The translations under genes and the position numbers were made by a program. Shown one piece after another: positions 1 through 11,100 of a stretch of 64,000 nt of DNA. Source of the stretch: Anarhynchus alexandrinus (lineage: Eukaryota > Chordata > Aves > Charadriiformes > Charadriidae); contig VUYV01000592.1 in the NCBI GenBank assembly GCA_008711295.1, forward strand, positions 242,622 through 306,621, read 5' to 3'. Positions within the stretch are counted from its first letter, which is position 1; each line of letters starts with the position of its first letter. Under the pieces are notes generated by a model that worked only from the letters and a program-made list of their open reading frames with translations, was not told where the DNA came from and searched no databases.

Positions 1-285
1 CGTATCCTCCCAACTGAACTTAGGTGCTCCCTGGCACCCAGTACTTGTTGATCTAACATTTGATCCTTTTTTCCACCTTTTTGAAAGAGCGCAATAGGCT
101 CCCAAAGCACCAGTGAATCAAAACCAGCAGCTGTGAATCAAAACATTAAAAATAAGCCGCAGAGAGGCTGGTCCAGCTCAGTTTTGGAGGCGTGCACACT
201 CCGGTACACTGGCAAGGCCCACGGGAGCCGAACGGGCCCGGGGCTGGCATGGTGGACGTGGAGCAGCCGTGGCCGTGGCCGTTAC
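1..285 (-). other. CFAP57: CFAP57 intron 2 (partial, runs off the left edge)
   Basis: This lies directly downstream, on the minus strand, of the CFAP57 exon 2 splice donor (the minus-strand GT is at 284-285). No further exon is visible. The next CFAP57 exon must lie to the left of the window. Confidence 0.6.
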
Positions 286-827
286 CTGGCAGATGCCGCT
301 GCCCGGGGCCTCGATGCGGACCGCCGCCATCAGCTGCTGCTTCTCCCAGAGCCAGTAAGTGAGGTGCCCCTCGGGGGGGGCCGTGGCGGCCGCCAGGTAC
401 CGGCAGTCAGGGGAGAAGGCCAGGGACACCGCCTCCCGCGCCGGCAGCTCGGCGGCGGCCAGCGTCCTCCGCCGCCGCGCCGGCACCGCCGACAGCTCGT
501 AGACCGTCAGGACCGGCTGCTCCGCCACCGTCTCTGAGACGGCCAGGTACCGCCGGTTGGGGCTGACGGCCAGCGCCTGCACGCCCCGGCTCTTCTCGGT
601 GCCTGCGGGGAAGAGAGGGGTCAGGAAGGGCCGGGGCCGAGGCCGGGGCCGGGGTCGGGGCCGGGGCCACCTGGGATGAACTTGTGCCACTTCTGCTCGA
701 GGTGGAGCCGGAGGCAGCCCGTCCCCGCCGCGTGCAGCACGACCTGGTCCTCCAAGAAGCAGACGCCGCCGGCGACCCGCGGCCGGCAGCCGAAGACGGC
801 CACCGGCTGCGCCACCACCGCCGACAT
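286..827 (-). CDS. CFAP57: CFAP57 (WDR65), coding exons 1-2, 5' part of the gene
   Basis: CFAP57 is a WD-repeat protein of motile cilia and flagella, linked to assembly of inner dynein arms. Exon 1 is 671-827 and starts with ATG at 827 (MSAVVAQPVAVFG). Exon 2 is 286-602. The 68-bp intron between them has a GT donor and a CCCCGCAG acceptor, and the join HKFIP-GTEKSRG keeps frame. The two exons give exactly 158 codons, ending in phase 0 at GSGICQ. WD-type strands are visible, such as VQALAVSPNRRYLAVSE and SLAFSPDCRYLAAAT. The rest of the gene lies beyond the left edge. The gene is divergent from EBNA1BP2, with 118 bp between start codons, the arrangement I recall for human 1p34. Identification rests on recalled protein similarity plus this synteny. 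The exon 1 region is present again at 2505-2960 as an assembly duplicate; this left copy is the more complete one. Confidence 0.85.
603..670 (-). repeat. CFAP57: Very short GC-repeat intron 1 of CFAP57
   Basis: The intron is only 68 bp and is made largely of GGCCGG/GGGGCC-type units on the plus strand (about 630-668), which are C-rich in the CFAP57 transcript. Its splice sites are normal (GT, and a pyrimidine tract ending CCCCGCAG). The plus strand has at least four G runs and could form a G-quadruplex. The same tract recurs at 2736-2803 in the duplicated copy. Confidence 0.75.
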
Positions 828-945
828 GCTACTGCTGCTGCTGCTGCCGCCGCCGTCGCCGTGGCAACCGCGGCCCCGGCGCTCCCGGAAGGGGCGGTGG
901 GGGCGCGCGCACGCGACCGGAAGCCGTGTCGGTGGCGGCGGCAGC
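828..945. promoter_or_regulatory. Bidirectional CFAP57/EBNA1BP2 promoter (left copy)
   Basis: Only 118 bp separate the two divergent start codons. The segment is almost entirely G and C, with no TATA box, typical of a CpG-island bidirectional promoter. It contains an RFX X-box (855-868) and two ETS/GABP-type CCGGAAG sites (885-891 and 917-923). The CFAP57 leader carries a short CAG/GCC run next to its ATG. EBNA1BP2 starts in a good context (GCAGC before ATGG). Site calls are motif matches only. Confidence 0.7.
855..868. promoter_or_regulatory. RFX X-box in the CFAP57 promoter
   Basis: The sequence GTCGCC-GT-GGCAAC fits the X-box pattern GTNRCC-N(0-3)-RGYAAC at every position. RFX factors use this motif to switch on ciliary genes, which fits CFAP57. 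It lies 28 bp upstream of the CFAP57 start codon, so it may overlap the transcription start. The same motif is at 2988-3001 in the duplicated copy. Confidence 0.7.
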
Positions 946-1660
946 ATGGCGCGGCGCGGGTCCCTCTCCGACTCGGACTCCGACTCGGAGGATTCCTCTC
1001 TTTCGGACTCGGAGGTGAGCCCGTGGCCGCGGTGGTGGGGCTGGGGCCGAAGCGCCGGCCCGGCGGTGAGGCCTTCCCCCGGCAGCCGAGGCGCAGGGCC
1101 GCCCGGTGCCCCCGCCGGTGGCGCGGCCTGAGCGTGCCCCTCTCCACAGCTCCAGGAGGCCTTCTCCAGGGGCGCGCTGAAACCGGGGCTCAATGTGGTG
1201 CTGGAGGAGCGGCCGAAGAGGCGCAACAACGTGGTGAGTGGGGCCTTCCCGGGGCAGGGCGGAAACCCCGGGCCGGGGCCCGCGTCGCCCTGGGCCGGGT
1301 GCGGGGGCAGAGGAGCCCCCGCCGGGGCGGGGTTCGGTGCTGGGTAGGCCGCCGGGATGCCTGCGCTGCTGTGGGGGTTTGGGGTATCGCCCAGCGGCCT
1401 TGGAGGAGCAGCCCACGGTGTGACCTGGGTATTGAGCCGGGGTGGCCTTGAGGGGGTGGCTGTGTGTGGGGGTATGTGTGCAGAGCTGTGCTTCGTTCAC
1501 AGGACGGGCTGAAGCTGTGCCTGTCCGAATTCAGGCAGCAGCTACCTTGGGTGGAAAGGCTGGATGTGACTTTGGGCCAGGTCATCGATCCCGTCTCACC
1601 GAGCGCTTCTAACAAAGATGCTGTTGATCCTGAGAATGATTTCCAGAGAGAGATGAGCTT
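946..1660 (+). CDS. EBNA1BP2: EBNA1BP2 exons 1-3, left (assembly-duplicate) copy
   Basis: Exons are 946-1014 (23 codons, MARRGSLSDSDSDSED), 1150-1233 (28 codons, through LKPGLNVVLEERPKRRNN) and 1503-1660 (ending in REMS plus two bases). All have GT donors and AG acceptors. Coding sequence matches the right copy at 3079-3802; the visible differences lie in introns. The copy stops in intron 3 at the N gap (2068), so exons 4-9 are missing here. I treat it as the other haplotype of the same gene and not as a second gene. Confidence 0.85.
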
Positions 1661-2067
1661 GTGAGTGTCAAAAAGGGAGATTTCTTGTAGGGTCTTGGCA
1701 TACTGCTGTGCGCTCGGAGTCATGTTCCGTAGGTGTGCTGCAGACTGCCACACTGGCTGTCACCAGTATCATGTCACTGTTGGGCCATGTATTTTACATT
1801 TGATGGCTCTGAATGTTTCCCAAACTGACTACAAATTAATGGTAATATATTTAACTTGTGACTGGAAATAATTTCCCTCCTTGCAGCAGACTTCCATCCT
1901 TTGCTGAAAAGTTTGTTTAAAAAGTTCCTTGGTTGCAGCACTATGGCTTTAGCACAGGATATGGATTTTTCTTTGTGGATTTGTTTTGGTGTTATTACAG
2001 TTCTTTTGTTTTGCCTTGCCTTTTACCATTCAACATACAAAACTGTAACTGGAAACTAGATAAATGT

Positions 2068-2504
2068 NNNNNNNNNNNNNNNNNNNNNNNNNNNNNNNNN
2101 NNNNNNNNNNNNNNNNNNNNNNNNNNNNNNNNNNNNNNNNNNNNNNNNNNNNNNNNNNNNNNNNNNNNNNNNNNNNNNNNNNNNNNNNNNNNNNNNNNNN
2201 NNNNNNNNNNNNNNNNNNNNNNNNNNNNNNNNNNNNNNNNNNNNNNNNNNNNNNNNNNNNNNNNNNNNNNNNNNNNNNNNNNNNNNNNNNNNNNNNNNNN
2301 NNNNNNNNNNNNNNNNNNNNNNNNNNNNNNNNNNNNNNNNNNNNNNNNNNNNNNNNNNNNNNNNNNNNNNNNNNNNNNNNNNNNNNNNNNNNNNNNNNNN
2401 NNNNNNNNNNNNNNNNNNNNNNNNNNNNNNNNNNNNNNNNNNNNNNNNNNNNNNNNNNNNNNNNNNNNNNNNNNNNNNNNNNNNNNNNNNNNNNNNNNNN
2501 NNNN
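2068..2504. other. Assembly gap, 437 N
   Basis: This is a run of N between two overlapping copies of the same sequence. Because the flanks overlap by 1.7 kb, the real gap is probably negative, meaning there is no missing sequence. Confidence 0.98.
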
Positions 2505-2960
2505 CGGGGGGGGCCGTGGCGGCCGCCAGGTACCGGCAGTCAGGGGAGAAGGCCAGGGACACCGCCTCCCGCGCCGGCAGCTCGGCGGCGGCCAGCGTCC
2601 TCCGCCGCCGCGCCGGCACCGCCGACAGCTCGTAGACCGTCAGGACCGGCTGCTCCGCCACCGTCTCTGAGACGGCCAGGTACCGCCGGTTGGGGCTGAC
2701 GGCCAGCGCCTGCACGCCCCGGCTCTTCTCGGTGCCTGCGGGGAAGAGAGGGGTCAGGAAGGGCCGGGGCCGAGGCCGGGGCCGGGGTCGGGGCCGGGGC
2801 CACCTGGGATGAACTTGTGCCACTTCTGCTCGAGGTGGAGCCGGAGGCAGCCCGTCCCCGCCGCGTGCAGCACGACCTGGTCCTCCAAGAAGCAGACGCC
2901 GCCGGCGACCCGCGGCCGGCAGCCGAAGACGGCCACCGGCTGCGCCACCACCGCCGACAT
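2505..2960 (-). CDS. CFAP57: CFAP57 exon 1 and truncated exon 2, right (assembly-duplicate) copy
   Basis: Exon 1 is 2804-2960 and exon 2 starts at 2735, but it is cut by the N gap at 2505 and lacks its 3' part and donor. I see no difference from the left copy in the coding part. It is not an independent gene; the usable model is at 286-827. Confidence 0.8.
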
Positions 2961-3078
2961 GCTACTGCTGCTGCTGCTGCCGCCGCCGTCGCCGTGGCAA
3001 CCGCGGCCCCGGCGCTCCCGGAAGGGGCGGTGGGGGCGCGCGCACGCGACCGGAAGCCGTGTCGGTGGCGGCGGCAGC
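2961..3078. promoter_or_regulatory. Bidirectional CFAP57/EBNA1BP2 promoter (right copy)
   Basis: Same as 828-945, with the X-box at 2988-3001 and ETS-type sites at 3018-3024 and 3050-3056. This copy is physically joined to the full EBNA1BP2 gene. Confidence 0.65.
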
Positions 3079-6000
3079 ATGGCGCGGCGCGGGTCCCTCT
3101 CCGACTCGGACTCCGACTCGGAGGATTCCTCTCTTTCGGACTCGGAGGTGAGCCCGTGGCCGCGGTGGTGGGGCTGGGGCCGAAGCGCCGGCCCGGCGGT
3201 GAGGCCTTCCCCCGGCAGCCGAGGCGCAGGGCCGCCCGGTGCCCCCGCCGGTGGCGCGGCCTGAGCGTGCCCCTCTCCACAGCTCCAGGAGGCCTTCTCC
3301 AGGGGCGCGCTGAAACCGGGGCTCAATGTGGTGCTGGAGGAGCGGCCGAAGAGGCGCAACAACGTGGTGAGTGGGGCCTTCCCGGGGCAGGGCGGAAACC
3401 CCGGGCCGGGGCCCGCGTCGCCCTGGGCCGGGTGCGGGGGCAGAGGAGCCCCCGCCGGGGCGGGGGCCGCGGGGGTCGGGGCTGGGTAGGCCGCCGGGAT
3501 GCCTGCGCTGCTGTGGGGGTTTGGGGTATCGCCCAGCGGCCTTGGAGGAGCAGCCCACGGTGTGACCTGGGTATTGAGCCAGGGTGGCCTTGGGGGGGTG
3601 GTTGTGTGCGGGGGTGTGTGTGCAGAGCTGTGCTTCGTTCACAGGACGGGCTGAAGCTGTGCCTGTCCGAATTCAGGCAGCAGCTACCTTGGGTGGAAAG
3701 GCTGGATGTGACTTTGGGCCAGGTCATCGATCCCGTCTCACCGAGCGCTTCTAACAAAGATGCTGTTGATCCTGAGAATGATTTCCAGAGAGAGATGAGC
3801 TTGTGAGTGTCAAAAAGGGAGATTTCTTGTAGGGTCTTGGCATACTGTTGCGCGCTCGGAGTCATGTTCCGTAGGTGTGCTGCAGACTGCCACACTGGCT
3901 GTCACCAGTATCATGTCACTGTTGGGCCATGTATTTTACATTTGATGGCTCTGAATGTTTCCCAAACTGACTACAAATTAATGGTAATATATTTAACTTG
4001 TGACTGGAAATAATTTCCCTCCTTGCAGCAGACTTCCATCCTTTGCTGAAAAGTTTGTTTAAAAAGTTCCTTGGTTGCAGCACTATGGCTTTAGCACAGG
4101 ATATGGATTTTTCTTTGTGGATTTGTTTTGGTGTTATTACAGTTCTTTTGTTTTGCCTTGCCTTTTACCATTCAACATACAAAACTGTAACTGGAAACTA
4201 GATAAATGTGTGCAAGATACAAGCGTTAATATTGTATTGGCACCTAAATTGCTTTTAGTAGTACTGAATGCTATAGGGCACAGAAAGTTGATGTAATTCT
4301 GGATCAATGTGTTGGATCCCAGCATCAACTAGCTTATGTGAGCAAAGTTGCTGTCAGCCCTGTGAGATGTGCGATACCCAGTGACAGAGCTGGTGCTGTG
4401 CTGTCTCCCTAGTTACCGTCAGGCTCAGGCTGCGGTGCTGGATGCCCTACCTAGGTTGCGTAAACTCCAGGTTCCTACTCGAAGGCCAGATGATTACTTT
4501 GCAGAGATGGCCAAATCAGACCAACAGATGCAGAAGGTACGTGCAGTGAATAATGGCTTGCTTTCCTGTGTTATGTGTTGGTTTTAGCCTGTATTAGGGA
4601 TTAACTTTAAAGTGTGATGTGTGAATACTTACCTTCATCTCTTTGACAAATGTTTGCGACAATGTTTGTGTTTGAAATTTTGTTTGTGGCAGGAAATTTC
4701 CTCCTGTTTAGGTATTTCAGTGCAATATGGGGGTTTCTATAACAGGTTGTAACATAAAGTAGAAAAGCACAATTTATATTGTGTCCTGAATGTATTTAGT
4801 ATTAAAAATGGAGACTTTTTCTCCATATGTGTGACAGTGGTTGTAAAGTTGGCGGTGTTTATGCTCTTTGTCCTAAGACTTGCAGTCAACTATTCCCTAT
4901 TTAAGTGTCACCCTTTGTTTATACTTAGTGTGTTTTGGTTCTCTGTGATTTCTAAACTGTATGTTATTGCATTAATCTGTCATGGGTAGTAACTCAGATT
5001 TGTGTAGGAAATAAGAATTTCACAAACTTGCTTCTTGTTCAAAACAGAACCCTAATTTTTGTTTTAGTTTTGGGAAAAAAAAAAAAGACTCCATTGTATA
5101 AGTTAAACAAACATGAGCTGAAGTCTAATTTGCAGTTCATATATGACTTGGTCACTGTTTTGATGACTGATAGAATCTTCCTAGAGATATAATTAGCTTG
5201 TGCTGAGACTTAAGTGGATTCTGCACATCGCTGTTACCTTATTTTGCTGGCTTCTGTTTGAAGATCAGTTTTTATCTCCTAGTGCAGTCACAGACTGAAT
5301 CCAGAAGATCTATGTTGTAATGTGGTGTCCTTATAGAAATGGTTATGAACAAGGAAGGACTGAAAAAGATGTTTTCTATGGCATGGAAGGACTGTTGACT
5401 CTTTGCAGTGCTTTACTTCTAATAATGACAAAAAAGAAGCCGTCAAGTCTTCTACATACACCTGAGTAGACTGACAAGATACTCTTGTTTAGTGGTTCCA
5501 TTAGAGCCCATTATAAGGCTTTGTTGTGTCTCTGTGTGAGTTTTATCTTGTTAACCAGATTTTGGCTACAGATCAGTTCAGGATTTTCAGTAATAACTGT
5601 TCCCACCTTGAGTTGAAAGGACGTTATGCCTTATAATTTGTGGAAAAAAACAGCATCGTATCAGGGCGGTAGCCAGTGAGTAACTTTGGAGATAAACTAA
5701 GTGTTATCTGATTGAGAGATATTTCATATAATTATTGATTTCAGAACTGCACAGCAGTCATAAAATTCTCGTATTTTCTTTTGCATTACTGATAAAATTT
5801 TATTCTTTTTCTATCTCCTAATAAGATTCGACAGAAGCTTAAGAGTAAACAGGAAGCTATGGAGAGGTCTGAGAAAGCAAAACAGCTCCGTGCAATGAGA
5901 AAATACGGCAAGAAGGTGAGGAGGAGCTACAGAACGGACCTGTGTGTGACAAGAATCTAGAGCCTGCGTGAGGAACTTAGACTGCAGGAGGCTGGCTAAA

Positions 6001-7452
6001 ATATATGGAATCTCTCTAGTCTTCTATGTAGCTGCTTTGAAGGAAGACAGAGCAAAAGATGGGATACCTTAAAAAAAAAAAGATACAAGGAGCAACACTA
6101 ACATTCTGCTTCTAATCTTAGGTGCAAACTGAGATTCTGCAGAGGAGGCAAAAGGAGAAAAAAAATATGTTGAATGCAGTCAAGAAATACCAGAAAGGTA
6201 AAGTTAAATTGTCTAAGAGAGCAAATGTGTAATGGGAATAGTGATGTGTGAGCAATGTAAGGTAGTGTGATGTGTGATGTCAGTCTGTAGTGCTGGGCAG
6301 TGAGCTTGAAAGGCTGCTGCTGTGCGGAATCACATGCCAGTGGCAGTGAAAATCTTCTCAAGTAGCAGTTCTTCAGTGAGGGTGACTTGTTCCTATTAAT
6401 TGCTTAGACTGAAAATTCATATTTTCTGTGATGGTAGCTGAGCAATTGTTATGTCTTTGCTCTTGCAGGTCTCTCTGACAAGCTGGATTTTCTAGATGAA
6501 GAGCAAACGTCGTCTCAGGGGAATAAAAAAGGCAGTGCAAATCAACGGATGAAGAAGGGGTGAGACCAGAAAAGAAAGATATTTAAATGCAGAATCCCTG
6601 ATTCTTTCAGTCTTTTAGGGGATTGTTTTGTGGAATAAGAAAGCCATTCTGATTAACGTTCATTAAAATAAGTCTGAGGTGGCTTTCTGTCCCTGTAGAG
6701 GAGGAAAACTGGCCAGAATGGAAGAGAGACTGAAACGTGCTAATTTTTACCTCTTCTTAAGAGGGGAAAGGTTTATGATAGCAGATGGGAGTCCATCAGC
6801 AGATACATGTGCCTTCTCGAGAGTTTCCCAAGGAAAGGAATATAGGTGATGATGCTGTTTGGTTGTTTTTTAGACCAAATGCCAAAAGACGATACAAGAA
6901 TCAGAAGTTTGGGTTTGGTGGGAAGAAGAAGGGCTCAAAGTGGAACACAAAGGAGAGTTTTAATGATGTATCCAGCTTCCGGCCAAAAGTGGCTCACAAC
7001 AAAGGCCCAGGAAAAGCAAGAAAAGGAGGAAAGAAAGCCCTCAATGTAAGTAAAATACTGCATGCAAATGATCCTGGTTGGATAGGAAGTCAGCCCTGGT
7101 CTGGGAGGGAGAGCTGAGTGCGCGATGGGTGCCTCCAGCATCTGGAAGTGACAATGTTTGCCTATGGGAGCTGAACATAATTCAGTTGCAGACAGCTGAG
7201 GACGTTGGTTCAGTATCTCAGCAGCGAAATGAGTGGGGTGGGGGAGTTAGGAAGTACTGTCTGTTGCTACCTGTGTCCCAAAACCTCACTCTCCAGAGGC
7301 GCTGACAAATATCGTCTCCTTGGTATGCTCCCCAAACTATAGAGCTAGAACAAAGATTGAGGACATGAAAATAAAGATCTAAATCTTTCCTTTCTTTGCA
7401 GAAGAGACCTGGAAAGACAACAAGGCAGAAAATGAAGAGCCGAGCACGATAA
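3079..7452 (+). CDS. EBNA1BP2: EBNA1BP2 (EBP2), nucleolar rRNA-processing protein, complete
   Basis: EBNA1BP2 is the homologue of yeast Ebp2, a nucleolar factor for 27S pre-rRNA processing and 60S assembly. Nine coding exons: 3079-3147, 3283-3366, 3645-3802, 4413-4536, 5826-5915, 6122-6197, 6469-6559, 6874-7045 and 7402-7452. The product is 304 aa, close to the human length I recall. All introns are GT-AG and phases agree. It has an acidic serine/aspartate N-terminus (SDSDSDSEDSSLSDSE, likely CK2 sites), conserved blocks LPWVERLDVTLG, VDPENDFQREMSFYRQAQA, DYFAEMAKSDQQMQKIRQKL and RRYKNQKFGFGGKKKGSKWN, a charged probably coiled region in the middle, and a very basic tail (KRPGKTTRQKMKSRAR). 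Exons 1-3 are duplicated to the left of the gap. Intron 4 is 1.3 kb with nothing recognisable. The gene is convergent with CFAP144. Confidence 0.95.
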
Positions 7453-7658
7453 GAGGACTGTGCTCCCCAGTGGGGTTCCTGTGTTTCTGTGTGTTCTATG
7501 TTTTTGCTGTCATCAAGCAGCTAACCATGGAGCAAGCTGGCTGCTTCCAAGTGGCAAGAAAAAAAGTCAGTGGAAACTAGTGCCTTATCGCTGATTTCTT
7601 CTTATTGTCTGTTTTGTTGAAGGATTATTTTCTACTTAAACCTTTGGGGTGTGAACAC

Positions 7659-7664
7659 ATTAAA
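7659..7664 (+). terminator. EBNA1BP2: EBNA1BP2 polyadenylation signal (ATTAAA)
   Basis: ATTAAA lies about 207 bp after the stop codon at the end of a short 3' UTR. It is the common variant signal, and no better one is seen nearby. Cleavage is expected near 7680. Confidence 0.6.
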
Positions 7665-7922
7665 TGGTTTGCACAGAACTGTGTCTAATTCATGTTTAGT
7701 TGTGTTCCGAATCTGAAGCCTATGCTTTGTTCCCTTCATTCTGACAGCTTTTTCCACAGCTACTGTTGACATGTACTTGGTGAACTTGAGTTCTGGGTCA
7801 TGTTGCCGATGTCAGAATAAGAAGTCTGAAGCCTGTCAAGATGTTAAAGTGTTTTTTTAGACTATTCCTATAAAAGGGTTTGGAAACAGCAGTGAGACAA
7901 ATGCAGCAGTCTTATAAATAGG

Positions 7923-7928
7923 TTTATT
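7923..7928 (-). terminator. CFAP144: CFAP144 polyadenylation signal (AATAAA, minus strand)
   Basis: TTTATT on the plus strand reads AATAAA on the minus strand, about 205 bp past the CFAP144 stop. The inferred ends of CFAP144 and EBNA1BP2 are roughly 220-240 bp apart, so the two genes converge closely. Confidence 0.6.
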
Positions 7929-8132
7929 TCTGTAATTATTGTCAGACTGCAAATGTGGACAGACTCTCCCCTTTTCTCACCGTCTTCTCTTGCCAGAAAT
8001 CTACCAGACTCATCTAATAACAAGCAGGGCCTAACATATTAGATGTCATTAACTGCTTCTAAGTTGTGTGGCTTTGCCACTCTATTACTGCAGGTTCTCA
8101 GACTGCTTCTCCCTCCTCCCTGTGGCAGCCAT

Positions 8133-11100
8133 TTATTTAGTGATCTCAGTTCTCCGGCGTGGCAAGTAGAGTCTGCGATCAGTACGGTCCACATGAATCT
8201 GGGAAAGAAAAATTATGAACAGTCATGTGCTTTTACTAGAATTAGTAGTAGTAGTCTCTCCCAAGAAGAGTGGTGCACGGTGTTCTTGCTGAGAAATGCC
8301 CAAATGCCAAATGAGTAGGATACCACTTATTGAGACTATACTGTTCACTGCTTCATTACAGTAGAACCTGGTGAAAAAGGAAAACTTGACGTATGAAACA
8401 CTATCGTGAGTCATGACTCTATAAATTTAACTCACTTCCCTACATGCAAATTTAGTTGCCTCTTTCCTGCCAGCCTAATCCTACCAGCAGTGTCTAACAG
8501 CATAAAGCCCTGCTGGGATGTCTGTCTCCAGCCTTCTCATGAATAACTATTTTACCTCAAGTGTAATATGAAAAGTTGCAGAAGACTATCTCATTTTCTT
8601 ATTTATCTTTGTTTTCTTTGTAACAGGCCAAAATTAATCAGGCCCTCATTTGACTTTCTTGAAACACTAATCTACAAAGTCAGTCATTGTCACAGCTGTT
8701 CGTTTGTCAGATATGATTGATGTCTCAGCTTGTTAATAAGATTTCTTTTCCTCCTGCTTATTCATGCTTTCCCAGATGAATCCTCACTGGTGTATTCTGC
8801 CTTGGGTTTACTTAGCTAATTATTAATTTTATGGTTCTGCTTGCAATTTGTTTGAAAGATACTGTACAGCAGCACATTTCCTTTCACGGTACTTAATGTA
8901 TGTCACTTCACATTGCTCACTACGCCATTTCTCATGGCTGGATGCTTTAATAAACAGCCGTGACTACATGTGTGGCATCTGGCAATATGCTTGGGGTCGG
9001 CTCTTATTGCAGATATTTTGCATGCAAGTTTCTCAGGGGAAGTCTACTGTTTCTGTGTTCACAAGCCTATGCTAGTGTGAAGAGTTCTCTTAGGTGTACA
9101 TTTAAAAAACTTGTCCATGAACAGCTCTGCTTATCCCTATTCATTCATGTTTTCCACGTTTGTCACAGATTATTTTCTTCCATGAATGCCTTTAAGTGTG
9201 ATGGGCTGAACTTCTCCGAATCCTGCAAAGAGCTGAGTCCTTAAGCACCCTACTCACCAAAGGTGTTGTGTTCCAGCCGATTTCCTGGCTTTCAGTTTGT
9301 GGCTCTGAATATTTCTTTGTTGGCTCCAGTGCTGCATGGTGAATAAGATTCAGAAACTTGTCTGTTGGTTTAAGAGACACAAATACAAATGAAAGAAAGT
9401 ATGTTTAAAAAAGTCACTTGTGGATGTGTGTTAGAATGGGACATCCTAATGCTGTCCAAGCAACAGCAAGAAAAGTGAAGGTTGGAGGCAACCTCTGTAC
9501 TTCTGCGAATGATCTTGCAAGAGAATGCAGGGTGACATTTCTACTCAAATTTATCCTGATGAAGTTTCAAGATTTGCCTGCTTATACTGTCATGTTAATT
9601 CTGTCATCCCTGTCTACTGTATTGCAGCATCTTACTTTTCTTTTACCACGTCTAGTATCAACTAGCACTCCATGTTAGCTCTCCTCTTTCTCAATTCCCT
9701 GAGACCTGCTGCCTTTCCCTGTTTTGGTCTTCTTTTCCCCCAATCCTTGACTACAGCAGGGCAATCTTAACTGACCATTAAGGTTTTTAGACAAAATTGG
9801 CATGTTAGAAATAAGTGAGCAGTTGCTATAAGGTTTCCTGTATTTAGTGCTGTAATGCAAGACTCAGCAGCCATTTCAGCAGTTTACCACATGCAGTGGT
9901 TAGGTAGAATCTGCAATGACAGGCAACATGTATGTATAAAACATCTTTCTAGATTTTTTTGTTTTCCCATGAAACAGGTTTAGATTCTGAAACAGAATTT
10001 TATAGTGTGATAAATAAAAACAAAAATTAAAGCATAATTGCATGAATGCAAGCTTGTACTGATAATGAAAAGTAACGGGAAAGGGCCTTAAAGTGGAAAA
10101 AAACCTGCCGTACGTTTAACAAAAACGAATGAGTTTTACTTCTGTTGTCACAGGGGTGTTTCCATGTATGTAATCTTTTAGACTAATGGGAATTTTTAAA
10201 TCTTATTTATTAGTAATTTTCTTATGTAATTATCACAAGATGTTCAGACATGTCTTACCATCTGCCGGCTCTTCTATATTATCATGCCAAGACATAGGCT
10301 TCTTGGTGATCGTGTGAACTGGAAAGAAATGATGCAGGTGAATTACTTTAATGTGAATTTAGCATCACAGCCAGGTATAGGATATCTACCATCGGAAATG
10401 TTCCTTTTGGTTATTCCCCAGTCTGGGCCCAGCTACTTCACTGAAGTTGTAAAGGAAGAACAGCATGTTAACAGAACGAAATGAGTTAGAGTACTGACTA
10501 ATAGCAACTTCCTAGAAAGGGAAGGGGTGTTAAGCATGCTAAGGGCCCTTCTACCAGATGCTGCCTGCATTCACCACAGCTAAATCCCACCCCACCCAAA
10601 TGGTGGCCTGCAGAGTGCCAAGTATCAGGAAATTCTTTTCCTTTGGTTTGTTTTTGTTTTGTTGTAAAAGCTAGACCTGATTGAATTATTCACATCACCT
10701 GTCTGTGCCGGCACAGATTCTATGACTGTGAATTGGCAGCTAGAAATCGGCCCAGGGGCTGAAGAAACACGGTGCGCTGTTGAGAAGCTCTCTACCCTAT
10801 GTTAGCTCTGTGGTGTTTGCTCAGGATCTGTGGGTTCCAGATCCTAAATATTTGCCTCACACATGTAAATACATGTTTACTAAGGCACTGTCTAATCTGG
10901 GCAAATTGGTCACATCTCTGTTCCGTCGTCGAGCATGCAGCCTGGTTCCTTAGGCAAAAGAAAAGCCGGGCAGTTGCCCCTTCCAGATCTACCCCTCTTA
11001 CTGGCCGCTGCTGGTATTCCTGGGTGCAGCTGCTTGTCCCTGACACGCAGCTCCGGGGCCTGCTCGGGCCGCTGCCTCATGCATGCAGGGCCCACAACCC

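Larger units (their letters stand above)
372..2067. repeat. Direct duplicate block, left copy (ends at the gap)
   Basis: These 1,696 bases match 2505-4209 in the same orientation. The offset is 2133 up to the GC-rich part of EBNA1BP2 intron 2 and 2142 after it, because the right copy has 9 more bases there. I see about seven substitutions, five of them clustered around 1440-1480. The block ends exactly where the N run begins. Confidence 0.95.
2505..4209. repeat. Direct duplicate block, right copy (begins at the gap)
   Basis: This is the second copy of the block at 372-2067. It begins at the first base after the gap and continues without a break into the unique remainder of EBNA1BP2. It carries the 9-bp longer version of the GC-rich segment in EBNA1BP2 intron 2 (around 3465-3480). 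Confidence 0.95.

Noticed and set aside
178..1500. Long overlapping open frames on both strands in the GC-rich promoter and first-exon region
   Set aside because: High GC removes stop codons. These frames run across exons, introns and both strands and their peptides are low-complexity R/P/A/G. Only the CFAP57 and EBNA1BP2 exons have splice sites and family similarity.
372..4209. True tandem duplication of the EBNA1BP2 5' end
   Set aside because: Both copies end exactly at the N gap, divergence is at haplotype level, and the left copy lacks exons 4-9. An assembly artefact is simpler.
5161..5296. Possible box C/D snoRNA in EBNA1BP2 intron 4 (TGATGA then CTGA)
   Set aside because: The boxes are too far apart or too close depending on which CTGA is used, there is no terminal stem, and no internal C'/D' pair is clear.
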